64,000 bases of DNA from Planctomycetaceae bacterium UBA2671 (GCA_002359185.1 DEML01000030.1:127065-191064); one strand, 5' to 3'. Positions 39,696 through 52,176 are shown, numbered from the stretch's first letter. The notes: a model not told the origin generated them from the sequence alone. Made by a program: numbers and translations.

Positions 39696-41900
39696 GTGCT
39701 CGAACATATTGACGGCTTCTATCAAAAGTTCAGTCGGCATTTATTATTGCTGATGCTCATTTCGTTGCCCGTGTTGGCTTACGAAGCGGCTCAGATTCCA
39801 ATGAATAACGATGTCGAAACCTGGCTGCCTGCTCAGTCGGAGTTGAAACTCCGCTACGATCGTTTTCGGCAGGATTTCGGCAGCGAAGAAATGCTTGTGC
39901 TTGGTTTCAAAAAAGAAGCCAACAACCCGCAACTGGTCACTGCTCTGGCAGAACGACTGGAAACATTGGAGGGCGTTCGCCAAGCCTGGGATTCGAAACG
40001 CTTTCGTGCAGTGATGCGGGAACTGCAGGTTCCTGAAGAAGCGATACAGGATCGACTGATTGGAATGACGGAGTCCATCGATGGAAATTATCGAGCGATT
40101 CTCGTACTGCTTTCGGAACAGGGAACTGCAGATCGTGGCCGTGTCGTTCAGGAGATCCGGAATCAACTCGAGTATTGTCAGGTTGATTCCAATCAATATG
40201 CCTTCGCGGGAGGGCCGGTCATCGTTTCCGAATTGAATCGGCTGGGGGGACCGGAAAATAACCGCAAGTTCTTCCTGCTGACGCTGTTTCTTGGTTTTCT
40301 GATGCTGCTGGCGATGCTGCGAGACTGGCGGACCAGTGCCGCGATGATTTTGCTGACGGTCTGGGCGATTCAGGCGACAACCGCAGGCGTAAAGCTGCTC
40401 TCTGGGGAGATGAATTTTATTCTGGGAGCATTGCCGGTCATGGTGATGGTCTTCACGCTGGCTATTGCGATTCACTTTTTGCATTACTTCGACACCTTTC
40501 GCAATCGATCGTATGCCGTTGCTCTCGGCCTGAGTGCTGCGTGGAAACCTTGCCTATTCGCCACATTGACGACAACAATCGGCCTCGCTTCGCTCTGCAT
40601 GAGTGACATTATGCCAGTCCGTCAATTCGGATACGCAGCTTCACTCGGCTGCGTGATTTCGATGGTGACTGCCCTCGTGATGATGCCAGCGGTCGTGACG
40701 GCTCTTGGTTTCTCAGGTTTTGGAGAAACTTCTCTTCTGAAAGCACAGAGAAGTATTTTTGCTCAGGTCATCCGCTTTCGATATGCGGCTGTTGTGATTC
40801 CATTAACTTTAGTTGCAGTGACAGGAATCGCAGTCCCGCAATTGAGAAGCCGGCTGGAACCTCTCGACTTTTTGCCTTCATCCAATAAGGTGTTAACGGA
40901 CTTTCAAGAGATTCAGGAAAACCTGACGACGCTCGATTCGATTGAAATCATTGTCGATTTTGATGGAAATCAAGGAGCATTTCTGGATCGAATGGATGAG
41001 GTTCGAGCAGTCGAGCGGCTGGTTTCGGCTCACCCATGGGTTCGTCGAACCTCATCGCCCGCCAGTTTCTTTCCGACCATCGATCAGATGCCGGAATCGA
41101 CTCGTGAAATTGGCTCGCTGTTAAAGACCGCCAATTCCCGAGCCGACGAAAGCGATTATCTGGCCTGTGGACAACGTTTCTGGAGAATCTCTGCTCGTAT
41201 CGAGCCGGAAGCTCGGGAGCATCAAACGAAGCTGGTTTCCGAAATTCAGGAAAGTCTGAAAGATTATCAAGTTGAAATTACCGGGATCTCGCCGCTGGTT
41301 AAACAGGCTCAGGATCAGATTTTCGATGGCTTCTGGTCGAGTTTTGGAACTGCGTTTTTGATCATTACCGTGGTGATGATGATCGCATTGCGTTCAATTA
41401 CGATCGGCCTGTTCGCAATGATTCCGAATCTAACACCTTTACTGATTGTATTTGGATTACTCGCCTGGTTTGAAGTCCCGATTGATATCGGAATGATGAT
41501 GTCTGGCAGTATTGCTCTGGGAATTGCTGTCGATGGAACCTTCCATTTTCTGATGCGGTATGAATCGGAACTGCGTGAAGAAGGAGATTCCGCGATTGCC
41601 TCTGCACAAGCATTGGATCATACCGGACCTGCCATTGCAGAAGCGGCTATTATTGCAGCGGTGGGCATGATGGCTTTGAGTTTAAGCCAGTTTGCCCCGA
41701 CAGCTCGCTTTGGCATGCTGATGACAGGGCTTTTGATGGCGGCTTTGATTGGCGATCTGGTCCTGCTTCCTGCCATGCTGGCATTGCGTTCACGGAAACA
41801 TTCGAGTTCTGAAGAAGAGGATCGAACCGTCCGGTTTCCCCTGCGAGGTCCCCACTACATTCCAAGTGTTCGGGATTATTCGTCGTCGGCGAGGAACTAA
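39696..41900 (+). CDS. MMPL-family RND-type transporter
   Basis: 734 residues from GTG 39696. It has the duplicated RND plan: one helix, a periplasmic domain (about 35-195), six helices, a second periplasmic domain (about 385-550), then five or six helices. MMPL/SSD signatures are seen in MVMVFTLAIAIHFLHYFDTF and in the second half SGSIALGIAVDGTFHFLMRYESE. These resemble the Patched/hopanoid-exporter group. They are proton-driven exporters of lipids or hydrophobic molecules; in bacteria this group includes HpnN. The natural substrate cannot be told. The C-terminal tail is short and charged. Confidence 0.88.
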   Translation: MLEHIDGFYQKFSRHLLLLMLISLPVLAYEAAQIPMNNDVETWLPAQSELKLRYDRFRQDFGSEEMLVLGFKKEANNPQLVTALAERLETLEGVRQAWDSKRFRAVMRELQVPEEAIQDRLIGMTESIDGNYRAILVLLSEQGTADRGRVVQEIRNQLEYCQVDSNQYAFAGGPVIVSELNRLGGPENNRKFFLLTLFLGFLMLLAMLRDWRTSAAMILLTVWAIQATTAGVKLLSGEMNFILGALPVMVMVFTLAIAIHFLHYFDTFRNRSYAVALGLSAAWKPCLFATLTTTIGLASLCMSDIMPVRQFGYAASLGCVISMVTALVMMPAVVTALGFSGFGETSLLKAQRSIFAQVIRFRYAAVVIPLTLVAVTGIAVPQLRSRLEPLDFLPSSNKVLTDFQEIQENLTTLDSIEIIVDFDGNQGAFLDRMDEVRAVERLVSAHPWVRRTSSPASFFPTIDQMPESTREIGSLLKTANSRADESDYLACGQRFWRISARIEPEAREHQTKLVSEIQESLKDYQVEITGISPLVKQAQDQIFDGFWSSFGTAFLIITVVMMIALRSITIGLFAMIPNLTPLLIVFGLLAWFEVPIDIGMMMSGSIALGIAVDGTFHFLMRYESELREEGDSAIASAQALDHTGPAIAEAAIIAAVGMMALSLSQFAPTARFGMLMTGLLMAALIGDLVLLPAMLALRSRKHSSSEEEDRTVRFPLRGPHYIPSVRDYSSSARN

Positions 41901-42251
41901 AATCAGTTGCCCGCCACTCCAGATCATTTTAATAAAAAAATTTTTAGCGATTCTACTGGTGTAGGTCAGGCTGTGCCTGAAGAGATAACCCGCATTTCGT
42001 CAGGCACAGCCTGACCTACACCATTCAATGAATTCATGATTATTCAGGTGCTGAAGTCCTGACGTCCAAATTCTCAGGAAATTTTTTGCAGATGCCAATC
42101 GGTCATTGGGATAATAACGACTGCAACTCCAATCGGAAAAGTCTGCTTATTCTGCCGTTTTAGTAGCCGATATGCTCTTATAACTGGTTTTCTTTCAACA
42201 TATTATTGACATTTCGTCCCGTTGAGGCAAATCTGTTAGCTTAGGGTATTT
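41901..42251. other. Intergenic region with a 23-bp inverted repeat
   Basis: Apart from the family-A element at 41958-42022, a TTGACA at 42206-42211 lies before the SDR gene, without a clear -10. No gene is seen. Confidence 0.5.
41958..42022. repeat. Family-A palindrome with perfect 23-bp arms
   Basis: 41958-41980 and 42000-42022 are exact inverted copies around a 19-base loop. It is the cleanest copy of this family in the window, and about 60 bases after the MMPL stop. Confidence 0.88.
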
Positions 42252-43454
42252 ATGGGCCATGGAACGACAATGATGATTAACACTGCCAATTCTGACACAA
42301 ATTACCTGCTGATGACTGGGGCCACCGGGTTACTGGGTCGTTATCTGATGAAAGATCTGGCTCTGGCGAATGTTCCGTTAGCGGTGGTTGTGCGACCATC
42401 TCGCCGATTGTCGGCTGAGTCTCGCATTGAATCGATCATGGATTCCTGGGAAGATCAACTGAATCGTCCCCTGATGCGTCCTGTCGTACTGGCTGGCGAA
42501 CTTTGTGAAGATGCTCTGGGCATGGAGCCGAACGATATTCGTTGGGCCAGTGAAAATTGTACTGGCATGATCCACAATGCCGCTTCGCTCTCGTTCGTGA
42601 GCACAGGGCCTGAAGCTGAGCCTTACCGTTCCAACGTTGGCGGAACGAAAAATGTGCTCCAGTTTTGTCAGGAAGCAGGAATTCGAGAGTTCCACCATGT
42701 TTCCACGGCCTATGTCTGTGGGCTACGCAATGGAACGGTTCTGCCTTCCGAACTCGATGTCGGTCAGGAATTTGGCAATCCTTACGAAGAGAGTAAGGTG
42801 ATGGCTGAAAAAATGGTTCGAGGTTCCGAGTTCATCGACTCGCTGACTGTCTATCGTCCCGGCATTATCGTGGGTGACTCCAAAAATGGTTTTACAAATA
42901 CCTTCCATGGATTTTACGCAGCAGTTCAACTGATCCATACCATTCTGCGAAATCAGGATCTTGTGGGGGAAACAGGATTTTCTGATGTTTTTCGTACGAG
43001 AATCAATCTCGATGGTACAGAAAGTAAAAACTTTGTCCCTGTGGATTGGGTTTCCGGAGTGATGGCTCACATTCTCTCACACGAGAATCTGCATGGAGAT
43101 ACTTACCATCTCACGCCCAGAAATGCTGTGAAGACTCGTACCATCAATGCGGCACTCTGTGCGGCATGTCGGTTCTTCGGCTCGTCGCTGACTGGGGCAG
43201 ATACTCATTTCGAAGAACACACCGAGTTAGAAGAATTTTTCTACGAACATATCCGCGTCTACAACTCGTACTGGCGAAATGATCCGACATTCGACAGTAC
43301 GAATACTCAGAAGGCGGCTCCTCACCTGCTTTGTCCGCATATGGATTACGAGATGCTCAAATTCCTTGCTGATCAGGCCATCAAGATGAATTTCACTTTC
43401 CGCGAAAAACCAGTTATGCAGAAAGCCGATCGAGCTGTTGTGAATGTGCAGTAA
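42252..43454 (+). CDS. Extended SDR, thioester-reductase-like (NAD-binding-4 family)
   Basis: 400 residues. NAD(P)-binding motif TGATGLLG (22-29), then the male-sterility/thioester-reductase pattern MIHNAASLSF and FHHVSTAYVCG. The catalytic pair Tyr178-x3-Lys182 (NPYEESKVMAEK) is present, followed by VYRPGIIVGDSKNGFTN. It resembles fatty acyl-CoA or carrier-protein reductase domains, but stands alone with no carrier protein or adenylation domain. Probably acts on a lipid or acyl thioester in the cytoplasm. The start may instead be the ATG at 42270, which has GGA before it. Confidence 0.85.
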   Translation: MGHGTTMMINTANSDTNYLLMTGATGLLGRYLMKDLALANVPLAVVVRPSRRLSAESRIESIMDSWEDQLNRPLMRPVVLAGELCEDALGMEPNDIRWASENCTGMIHNAASLSFVSTGPEAEPYRSNVGGTKNVLQFCQEAGIREFHHVSTAYVCGLRNGTVLPSELDVGQEFGNPYEESKVMAEKMVRGSEFIDSLTVYRPGIIVGDSKNGFTNTFHGFYAAVQLIHTILRNQDLVGETGFSDVFRTRINLDGTESKNFVPVDWVSGVMAHILSHENLHGDTYHLTPRNAVKTRTINAALCAACRFFGSSLTGADTHFEEHTELEEFFYEHIRVYNSYWRNDPTFDSTNTQKAAPHLLCPHMDYEMLKFLADQAIKMNFTFREKPVMQKADRAVVNVQ

Positions 43455-43472
43455 GATATTGTCGGATTGAGA

Positions 43473-44735
43473 TTATTGATTTTCAATCCGATACAGGTCC
43501 GTATCCGTGCGTAAATATAAAGCCTTACCCGCGACTGCTGGTGAGGCTTTGATTCGTCCTTCAAGTCGATTTACCTGGACGAGTTCCATTTGAGGATCAG
43601 CTTCAATCAGACTGACTTTGCCCTCTTCACTGCAAAAATAGAGTTTGTCATTCGCGTAAATGGGTGAAGCCGAATAAGCTCCAATGAAACGACGTTTGCC
43701 CAGAACTTCGCCGGTTTCACAGCTCAGGCAGACGACAATTCCACCCGGGTTGATGGTAAAGATCATATTGTCGACCAGGATTGGTGAAGGGACCGTGCTC
43801 ACACTGCGATCGTAAGTCCAGTCGATGTTCGTTTCGGTGATATCCCCTCGTCCTTCCGCTCGAATCGCCAGAAGTTGCGTTTCATAAAAGCCAGTGCAGA
43901 CAAAAACGTGGGTTTCATTGGCTACAGGAGCAGGGACGTTTGAGAAGCCTGTGTATCGAACATGCCAGTGTTCTTGTCCTGTGGAGGGATCGTAAGCATG
44001 AACCTGATCGGCTCCAGGACTGATTAAGAGATCGATCCCCTCTCTCGACCAGAGAAATGGTGTCGCAAATGCGCGATGGGTGATGTTATTTTCCCGCAAA
44101 GGAGCAGAGCGTTTCGTCTTCCAGCGGATTTCGCCAGATTTTTTATCGAGAGCTGTGACGTACTGCTCATTGGCCCCATCACAGGTGAGAATGATCAAAT
44201 CTTTATAGCCAACCGGAGAACTTCCTGGCCCTCCCTGATGTTCAATGACAAGATCAGCATTTTTCCAGAGAATTTTTCCAGTGCTGCGTTCAATCGCCGC
44301 TGTGCCGAATGTTCCGAAATGGCAATACACATTTTGTTCATCGATGACCGGAGTTGGCGAGGCATAACTGTTATCGTCATGGATCTTTTCCGGATTCGGC
44401 AATCGAAACAATTCAATTTCGTGCAGAATCTTTCCTGAAGTCGCTTCCAGTCCAATCGCACGGAGTGATAACGATGGTTCTGTCTCTTCCAGGCGAACAG
44501 CTGTCGTGACCCAGATTTGATCACCCCAGACGACAGGAGTGGACCATCCCAGCCCCGGGATTGACTGTTTCCATGAGGTGTTGGTTTCTTCATCAAACTT
44601 GAGAGGAATCTCTGCATCGACTGCATATCCTTGCCCTGAAGGGCCTCGAAACTGAGGCCAGTTCGGTTCGGATGCAAACGTGACGGAAACCAAATAGAGA
44701 CTGGAGACCAGGAGAGCAATTGTCGAATTCCACAT
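43473..44735 (-). CDS. Exported PQQ-like beta-propeller protein
   Basis: 420 residues. Signal peptide (1-21). Begins NWPQFRGPSGQGYAVD, the standard opening of planctomycete PQQ-binding-like (Trp-Gln-repeat) propellers, followed by about seven blades of the form TGKILWKN, TGQEHWHV or TGEVLGKR. No dehydrogenase active-site set is visible, so it is a binding or scaffold propeller rather than a proven enzyme. AGGAG five bases before the ATG. It is tail-to-tail with the SDR gene, 18 bases apart. Confidence 0.85.
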   Translation of the reverse strand: MWNSTIALLVSSLYLVSVTFASEPNWPQFRGPSGQGYAVDAEIPLKFDEETNTSWKQSIPGLGWSTPVVWGDQIWVTTAVRLEETEPSLSLRAIGLEATSGKILHEIELFRLPNPEKIHDDNSYASPTPVIDEQNVYCHFGTFGTAAIERSTGKILWKNADLVIEHQGGPGSSPVGYKDLIILTCDGANEQYVTALDKKSGEIRWKTKRSAPLRENNITHRAFATPFLWSREGIDLLISPGADQVHAYDPSTGQEHWHVRYTGFSNVPAPVANETHVFVCTGFYETQLLAIRAEGRGDITETNIDWTYDRSVSTVPSPILVDNMIFTINPGGIVVCLSCETGEVLGKRRFIGAYSASPIYANDKLYFCSEEGKVSLIEADPQMELVQVNRLEGRIKASPAVAGKALYLRTDTDLYRIENQ

Positions 44736-44937
44736 GGATACTCCTGTTTGATAGTTGGAAAGACTTCAAATTTTTGCAGCTTACTCTGCTTAATCATCTA
44801 TTGTAATAACTTAAGTTTTGTAAAACGCCAAAATCAATATGACAGAGTATGACATAATGAAAGCATCTTAACCCGAAGCGCAAGCTTTGAAGTTGCACGT
44901 TTTGTTTGATAATACGTTTAATTGGATCAATACACGT

Positions 44938-45036
44938 GTGCCACGGCTCTGTGAGCCGTGTTTTTCAGTGTTATTACATCAGGAGCGTTGCAAGACAATG
45001 AGATCACCCAATGCACGGCTCACAGAGCCGTGGCAC
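44938..45036. repeat. Perfect 23-bp inverted pair (GCCACGGCTC type)
   Basis: 44938-44960 and 45014-45036 are exact inverted copies. Each arm is also a hairpin (CACGGCTC-TGT-GAGCCGTG). Same two-hairpins-or-one design as 10686-10773. Confidence 0.85.
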
Positions 45037-45298
45037 CATCAATAAGAGCCTTTTTTCGTGCTTGAATCGTTCAAAGTGGAAACAGTGCAACTTCAAAAAG
45101 CGTAAGCGAGGGGACGGCTTCCGATTAACAAGTCGATGAAATTCTGTCATTTCAATCGTGTATGACTTTGCATGCAAAAAGCTGTTTGGAGAAGCGGAAA
45201 CATTGGTCATTCCCACTTCGCGATCATTGTTTGCATGAACAGGAAGCAGTCGATGATGAATTCCACCCTGGCCCCTCGCTGACGCGTCGGGTTATGAT

Positions 45299-45326
45299 TT
45301 ACTGAAGTTTTGCAAAACTTCAGTAA
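45299..45326. repeat. 28-bp perfect palindrome
   Basis: TTACTGAAGTTTTG followed directly by its reverse complement, with no spacer. It is A/T-rich, unlike the other repeats. No second copy was seen in the window. Confidence 0.85.
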
Positions 45327-45349
45327 TAACAGGGAAGTTTATAAAAAAA

Positions 45350-45371
45350 CACTGCTGGCAAGCCAGCAGTG
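45350..45371 (-). repeat. Hairpin CACTGCTGGC/GCCAGCAGTG after the CapD-type gene
   Basis: 10-bp perfect arms, 2-base spacer. Read leftward it is followed by TTTTTTTAT, so it is a plausible terminator for the gene ending at 45408. The same core is at 10793-10815. Confidence 0.75.
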
Positions 45372-45407
45372 GCACACTCGTTCTCAGTAAATTCAGTATC
45401 AATTGTG

Positions 45408-47270
45408 TTAAGCAGCAGAGCGGGAGCGGGAATCGCTTTGAACATCGTCCAATGCCACATATCGGTTTACCACTTGCCAGAGAGTCTTGGCCAGTTCTTC
45501 TGGACTTTCATTTAATGAGCCCTCGAGCTGTTGCAGATCGGAATTGATTTGCATAGTCGAAGGAGCATAGCCGGCTCCGAGAATAATTTTCTCATGAATT
45601 TTGGGCGCACTCTGTTCGTTTTCGTAGAAGAGTTCCTCGTACATTTTTTCGCCTGGCCGTAATCCAGTGAAATTGATGTCGATGTCGTCCGGATAACTCA
45701 GTCCCGACAGGCTGATCATATCTTTGGCCAGGTCAACAATCTTGACAGGTTCTCCCATATCGAGAATCAGCACATTCCCTGAGGATCCTACTGCGCCAGC
45801 CTGAAGTACGAGTTGAACGGCTTCAGGAATTGTCATGAAGTAGCGAACCATATCTTTATGGGTGACCGTCACTGGCCCACCCAGCTCGATTTGTTTTCGG
45901 AAGGTCGGTACGACACTCCCCACAGAGTTGAGAACATTGCCAAAGCGAACGGTAATAAATTTTGTCGAAGAGATTTCCGACATCGCCTGCAGATATTTTT
46001 CAGCCAGCAACTTGGTTGCCCCCATGACGGACGTTGGCCGCACGGCTTTATCTGTGGAGATTAATACAAAACGTTCTACGTTATGTTTATGAGAGGTATC
46101 AACGAGAGCCTTTGTTCCCATGAAGTTATTTCGGATTGCCGCGTAGGGGTTATCCTGCATCAATGGAACATGCTTGTAGGCAGCCGCGTGAAAAACAATT
46201 TCCGGCTGATGTCTAGCAAAGGCTCCTTCGAGAGCATCTGAATCGAGGATGCTGCCGGTCAGATAACAAAGCTCGATATTTCCAAAATCGCGGCTTGCAA
46301 ATTCGCGTTCCATCTTGAACACACCAAACTCGGAGTGATCGAAGAGAATCAGTTTAGATGGTTTGAACCCCATAATCTGACGGCATAATTCACTTCCAAT
46401 ACTTCCTGCTCCGCCAGTCACCAGCACTGTTTTTCCGGTAATCGACTGCCCGATTTTATCGAGGTCCAATTTTGTCGGCGGACGACGTAAAAGGTCATCG
46501 ATATCCAGTTCTCTGACTGCGAGGCGGAACCGACCTTCAACAATTTCTTCGACGGTAGGAATTTTATGGAGTTGGATATCGGCTTCCTGACAACGATTTA
46601 ATAAATCACGTATGACTCGACCTGAAGTTGAAGTCGGTACAAGAATGTGCTGAATCGGTGTTGCCGTTTTTGATTCCCAACAATCTTCGAGTGAATACAC
46701 TTGCTGACCGCCAATGAGTGAGTTTTGACGTTCTCCACTGGAGTTGATGAACCCGACAATACGATATCGGCCCAGTTGCCCATTGCTGGACATGACCATC
46801 TTCCAGATACCAATCGCGGATTCGTCGGAACCAAAAATTAATGCTGTTTCTGTCGGTTGATTTCGATTCGTCGAATTTCGTCTGGCCCAAATTATGCGGC
46901 AGGCAATCCTGAATCCCAGCATCGCCAGCAAGCTGATCAATCCATCAATCAAAGTGACCGAGCGCGGCAAAGTCATAGGTGATTGCGGAATAAGATAGTG
47001 CATTGCCAGCAACAGACTCGTCATAAAGCCGCAGGCTCCACTGATGATGACTCCATCGGAGATTGATACGTGCCTGTAGGACCGATTCCATTCCCGTGTG
47101 ATGGCTGCAATCGCCAGTTTAGCGGCTATGACAAACGGTAAAGCCCCGGCAAATCGTGCCCATTCCGCATTGCCTAGCGTAAAATCAAATCGCAGGCAGA
47201 ATGCGAAGAATAAAGAGGCTGTAATCAGGATGGTATAAATTGGCAGAATGATAGCCAGACGATGGCGCAT
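45408..47270 (-). CDS. CapD/WbpM-type membrane nucleoside-diphosphate-sugar dehydratase
   Basis: About 620 residues from ATG 47270, chosen because GGAG lies six bases upstream; the frame is open to 47342. Four to five N-terminal membrane helices (1-130) are followed by a first Rossmann-like domain (ALIFGSDESAIGIWKMVM). The catalytic SDR domain then shows VLVTGGAGSIGSELCRQI, VFHAAAYKHVPLMQDNP and STDKAVRPTSVMGATKLLAEK. In this family Thr-Asp-Lys and the Met replacing the usual Tyr form the active site. Homologues convert UDP-GlcNAc to a 4-keto-6-deoxy sugar for O-antigen, capsule or glycoprotein synthesis. The adjacent YfhO-type gene is co-directional. Confidence 0.92.
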   Translation of the reverse strand: MRHRLAIILPIYTILITASLFFAFCLRFDFTLGNAEWARFAGALPFVIAAKLAIAAITREWNRSYRHVSISDGVIISGACGFMTSLLLAMHYLIPQSPMTLPRSVTLIDGLISLLAMLGFRIACRIIWARRNSTNRNQPTETALIFGSDESAIGIWKMVMSSNGQLGRYRIVGFINSSGERQNSLIGGQQVYSLEDCWESKTATPIQHILVPTSTSGRVIRDLLNRCQEADIQLHKIPTVEEIVEGRFRLAVRELDIDDLLRRPPTKLDLDKIGQSITGKTVLVTGGAGSIGSELCRQIMGFKPSKLILFDHSEFGVFKMEREFASRDFGNIELCYLTGSILDSDALEGAFARHQPEIVFHAAAYKHVPLMQDNPYAAIRNNFMGTKALVDTSHKHNVERFVLISTDKAVRPTSVMGATKLLAEKYLQAMSEISSTKFITVRFGNVLNSVGSVVPTFRKQIELGGPVTVTHKDMVRYFMTIPEAVQLVLQAGAVGSSGNVLILDMGEPVKIVDLAKDMISLSGLSYPDDIDINFTGLRPGEKMYEELFYENEQSAPKIHEKIILGAGYAPSTMQINSDLQQLEGSLNESPEELAKTLWQVVNRYVALDDVQSDSRSRSAA

Positions 47271-47515
47271 GAGAGGCTCCGTATGCTCTTGAATCGTCCC
47301 AGATGGCGTGTCCCCCGTTGACCATTCAAAAAGAATGATCAATACGATTCACCGAATCCGAACCTTGCCGGACTCGATACGCGATATTCCATTCGCGTGG
47401 CGGTGTTGTAGCCGTTCCTTGCTATTACGTCCAGATGCGTGATTTTTGATGAATTTGCGATTCTTTAGAAAAATCATGCAAACGAGAGAAGATTTACATA
47501 AGTACTCATAACCTG

Positions 47516-49741
47516 TTATATGGCAAGTGCTTGCAGCTTTTTTTGCCGCTTCGCCACGGTGATCCCGATTATCAGCCAGATTGTAAAACCTGCAATCGAG
47601 ATCATCAGACCCCAACGAAAACTTCCCGAGCGATAGTTCCACGTGATCCGATGTGAACCTGCAGGAATATCAAGACCACGATACATCCCTTCGATTCGCC
47701 TGGACGTTGCAGGCTGTCCATCGATTGTGGCGATCCAGTCGGAATCATAGAGTTCTGTCAGGATCAGCATTTGATCAATGGGTGTTTCGACATGAAGTTC
47801 GATTTTTTCAGAAGAATGCAGCACCCAGTCAATCGATGTGCTTTCTGAATTTTCACTCCAGGAAATTCTTCCTCGGCTTCCGAGCAATCTGGATAGATAA
47901 ATCGGTTCCTGGAATCGTCCCCAGGCTCCATTTAACAACGGATCGATTCCCTGCCATTCCAGTTTCATGAAGGCATTTTGAGGATCTGGCGGTAAGTAGG
48001 AGACGATATGCGTAACGCCAGCTCGCTGCATCCATTCAATTTGTTTGCTTGTGAATGTGGCCCAGGGACTTTCAGAACGATCTGATGGAGATTCTGGATA
48101 TGATAAATCGGGATTGAAATATTCAGCTGGTCCAATCCCCAGATAAACCGGCGTGGCTGAGAAGCCGGTAATCGTCAATAAATTCGGTCCAGGGCCAAAA
48201 ATTCGGGCCGGAGCAGGTAAGGCGATCAATTGTTGACGAACCGGGCTTTCTTCAATCCGAGTCATCGGTGTCTCGGGCACCATAAAAGCATAAGTAATAC
48301 GTTGACTGACCCAGGAAAGATCGAGCAGCGTGATTACGCTAATAACGATTGCCAGCAATACCTGCCAACGAGAGGCGATCGAGTCGCGAATCGTTTCCCA
48401 ACCCCGAGCCGCCCAGAGTGCCGCTGCTAAAGAAGCGACAATGCCGTATCTTCCCGGGCCCCGAAAGAAACTGAAGCCGGGGAAATTCTGCAACAGAGGC
48501 AATAACCAGCCTGTTGCATAGATGACCGCCAGCAATCCGAATCCAACCAACCAAAGTAAACGTCGATCGTTATCCGAATGAGATCGAACAATTGAGACTC
48601 CACCCAGAATGGCCAGGAAGAAGGGCAGAAATCCGAAGTACAGATGAGCTTCGACGGGATTTGTCGCGGTCGGATAATCGAGAAACTGCTGCGAATTCAG
48701 GCGATTGTCCAATTGCTGAGGATCACGATACCAGTACCAGGGGATCACGGCTTGTGAGAGATATCGCGGAGGGATATGTCCATACCCCGGGTCGAAATCA
48801 GCTGAGGATGAGGTTACACGCTGGCTGTTTTGTTTCAAAGACCAGGTTGGCAGCAATTGCATACTCGCCATCAAAATTCCCAGAGAAATCGCCAGTGCGG
48901 GAAGAATTAGTGTTCTTTTAAATTGTAAAAACCTATAGACATTGGCTGGCTGGGGTCGAGCATCGCTCGCCCCGAGAATTTCTGACTCTCTCGGATTTTC
49001 AGTCTGAATAACTGCTGATCGACTCAAGTTTCTCGTTGACCGAAATTCAGCAATCCACTCGCACAAGCTCCATAACGAGAGGCAAATCAAAGTGATAAAT
49101 GCCAGATGAAAATGCCCCGGCAGCAATTGCAGACAGAGAACACCGGAAAGTCCCCACAGCCACTGGACATTCCGCGATCGAAAATAACGATTCAACATCG
49201 CCAGGCTAAGTGGCAGATAAGCACCGGTCAGTATGGCCCATTCGAGACAGCTACGGGGGGCGAACCATCCATAAACGAATACCAATCCCGCAAATAAAGC
49301 CCCGAATAATGAAGTTCCCAAATCCCGAGCCAGCCAGACTGTCGCACAGAATGCCAGTAGATAGTGAAACAGGTGATTGACATTATAAGCTGTGTTGACA
49401 TCCAGGAATCGATACAACAGCAGGTTTGGCGGATAAAAAGCTCCTGTCTGACTTTCCGCGACCAGGGGGTATCCGTGGCCGACGAGCGAATTCCAGAGCG
49501 GGATGTCACCCTGTTTGAGAGCTTCTGCGTAAAAGGATTTCTGAGGGAAATAATAGGTGTAAACATCCCCGCCAATCAAACCGCCCCCCAGCCAAAGATC
49601 GAGCCAGAACCACATGGTTAAGGCGATACCGACTGCGATCACGATTATCAATGCAGTCGATTTTGAACCTGCAGTTCGGGATTCCGGGGTGATATTCATA
49701 ATCGTTGACGTGAAAAACTTTTCAGAACGGCATGAGTCCAC
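47516..49741 (-). CDS. YfhO-family multi-pass membrane protein
   Basis: 741 residues. About 12-13 membrane segments, with the YfhO/GT-C-like opening LIGGDVYTYYFPQKSFYAEALKQGDIPLWN and SQTGAFYPPNLLLYRFL. The D-x-D-like acidic loop after the first helix is typical for polyprenyl-sugar-dependent enzymes. A C-terminal periplasmic beta domain (about 590-710, ILTELYDSDWIATIDGQP, GMYRGLDIPAGSHRITWNY) is the usual ending of this family. YfhO is required for lipoteichoic-acid glycosylation in Bacillus; here the partner polymer is unknown. It lies upstream of the CapD-type gene, with a 245-base gap. The true start may be ATG 49699. Confidence 0.87.
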   Translation of the reverse strand: MDSCRSEKFFTSTIMNITPESRTAGSKSTALIIVIAVGIALTMWFWLDLWLGGGLIGGDVYTYYFPQKSFYAEALKQGDIPLWNSLVGHGYPLVAESQTGAFYPPNLLLYRFLDVNTAYNVNHLFHYLLAFCATVWLARDLGTSLFGALFAGLVFVYGWFAPRSCLEWAILTGAYLPLSLAMLNRYFRSRNVQWLWGLSGVLCLQLLPGHFHLAFITLICLSLWSLCEWIAEFRSTRNLSRSAVIQTENPRESEILGASDARPQPANVYRFLQFKRTLILPALAISLGILMASMQLLPTWSLKQNSQRVTSSSADFDPGYGHIPPRYLSQAVIPWYWYRDPQQLDNRLNSQQFLDYPTATNPVEAHLYFGFLPFFLAILGGVSIVRSHSDNDRRLLWLVGFGLLAVIYATGWLLPLLQNFPGFSFFRGPGRYGIVASLAAALWAARGWETIRDSIASRWQVLLAIVISVITLLDLSWVSQRITYAFMVPETPMTRIEESPVRQQLIALPAPARIFGPGPNLLTITGFSATPVYLGIGPAEYFNPDLSYPESPSDRSESPWATFTSKQIEWMQRAGVTHIVSYLPPDPQNAFMKLEWQGIDPLLNGAWGRFQEPIYLSRLLGSRGRISWSENSESTSIDWVLHSSEKIELHVETPIDQMLILTELYDSDWIATIDGQPATSRRIEGMYRGLDIPAGSHRITWNYRSGSFRWGLMISIAGFTIWLIIGITVAKRQKKLQALAI

Positions 49742-50010
49742 AACTTTTCAGCAAGGACTGCAAATCGCTATACTGTGTGGCTACCCGCAGGCGGAAATGT
49801 TCAAAGGGACTGTCGCGAGTTGATTGAACTTGCTCAGTTTAGAATGTTTTCAACGTTGTATACAGTGACGCATCAGTTTGTCACAGAATCAATATCGGGT
49901 TGAGCAAGTTGTAAAGCACGACATTAGAGTGCAACACAGCTATTGGACGACCAAACAAACCCCTGACAGGGGCCGCACTCACGCATGACAATTGAAGAAG
50001 GATGCTTAAC

Positions 50011-52158
<2,148 letters not shown>

Positions 52159-52176
52159 CGATCTGAGCTACTTTTA

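Larger units (their letters stand above)
44736..45407. other. 672-base intergenic region rich in nested inverted repeats
   Basis: No gene is convincing. From outside in: TTTGAAGTTGCAC (44886-44898) pairs with GTGCAACTTCAAA (45085-45097); within this lies the 23-bp pair at 44938-44960/45014-45036. To the right are a 28-bp palindrome (45299-45326) and a CACTGCTGGC hairpin (45350-45371). Confidence 0.65.

Noticed and set aside
42206..42234. Sigma-70 promoter before the SDR gene
   Set aside because: TTGACA is present, but no hexamer resembling TATAAT is at the right distance.
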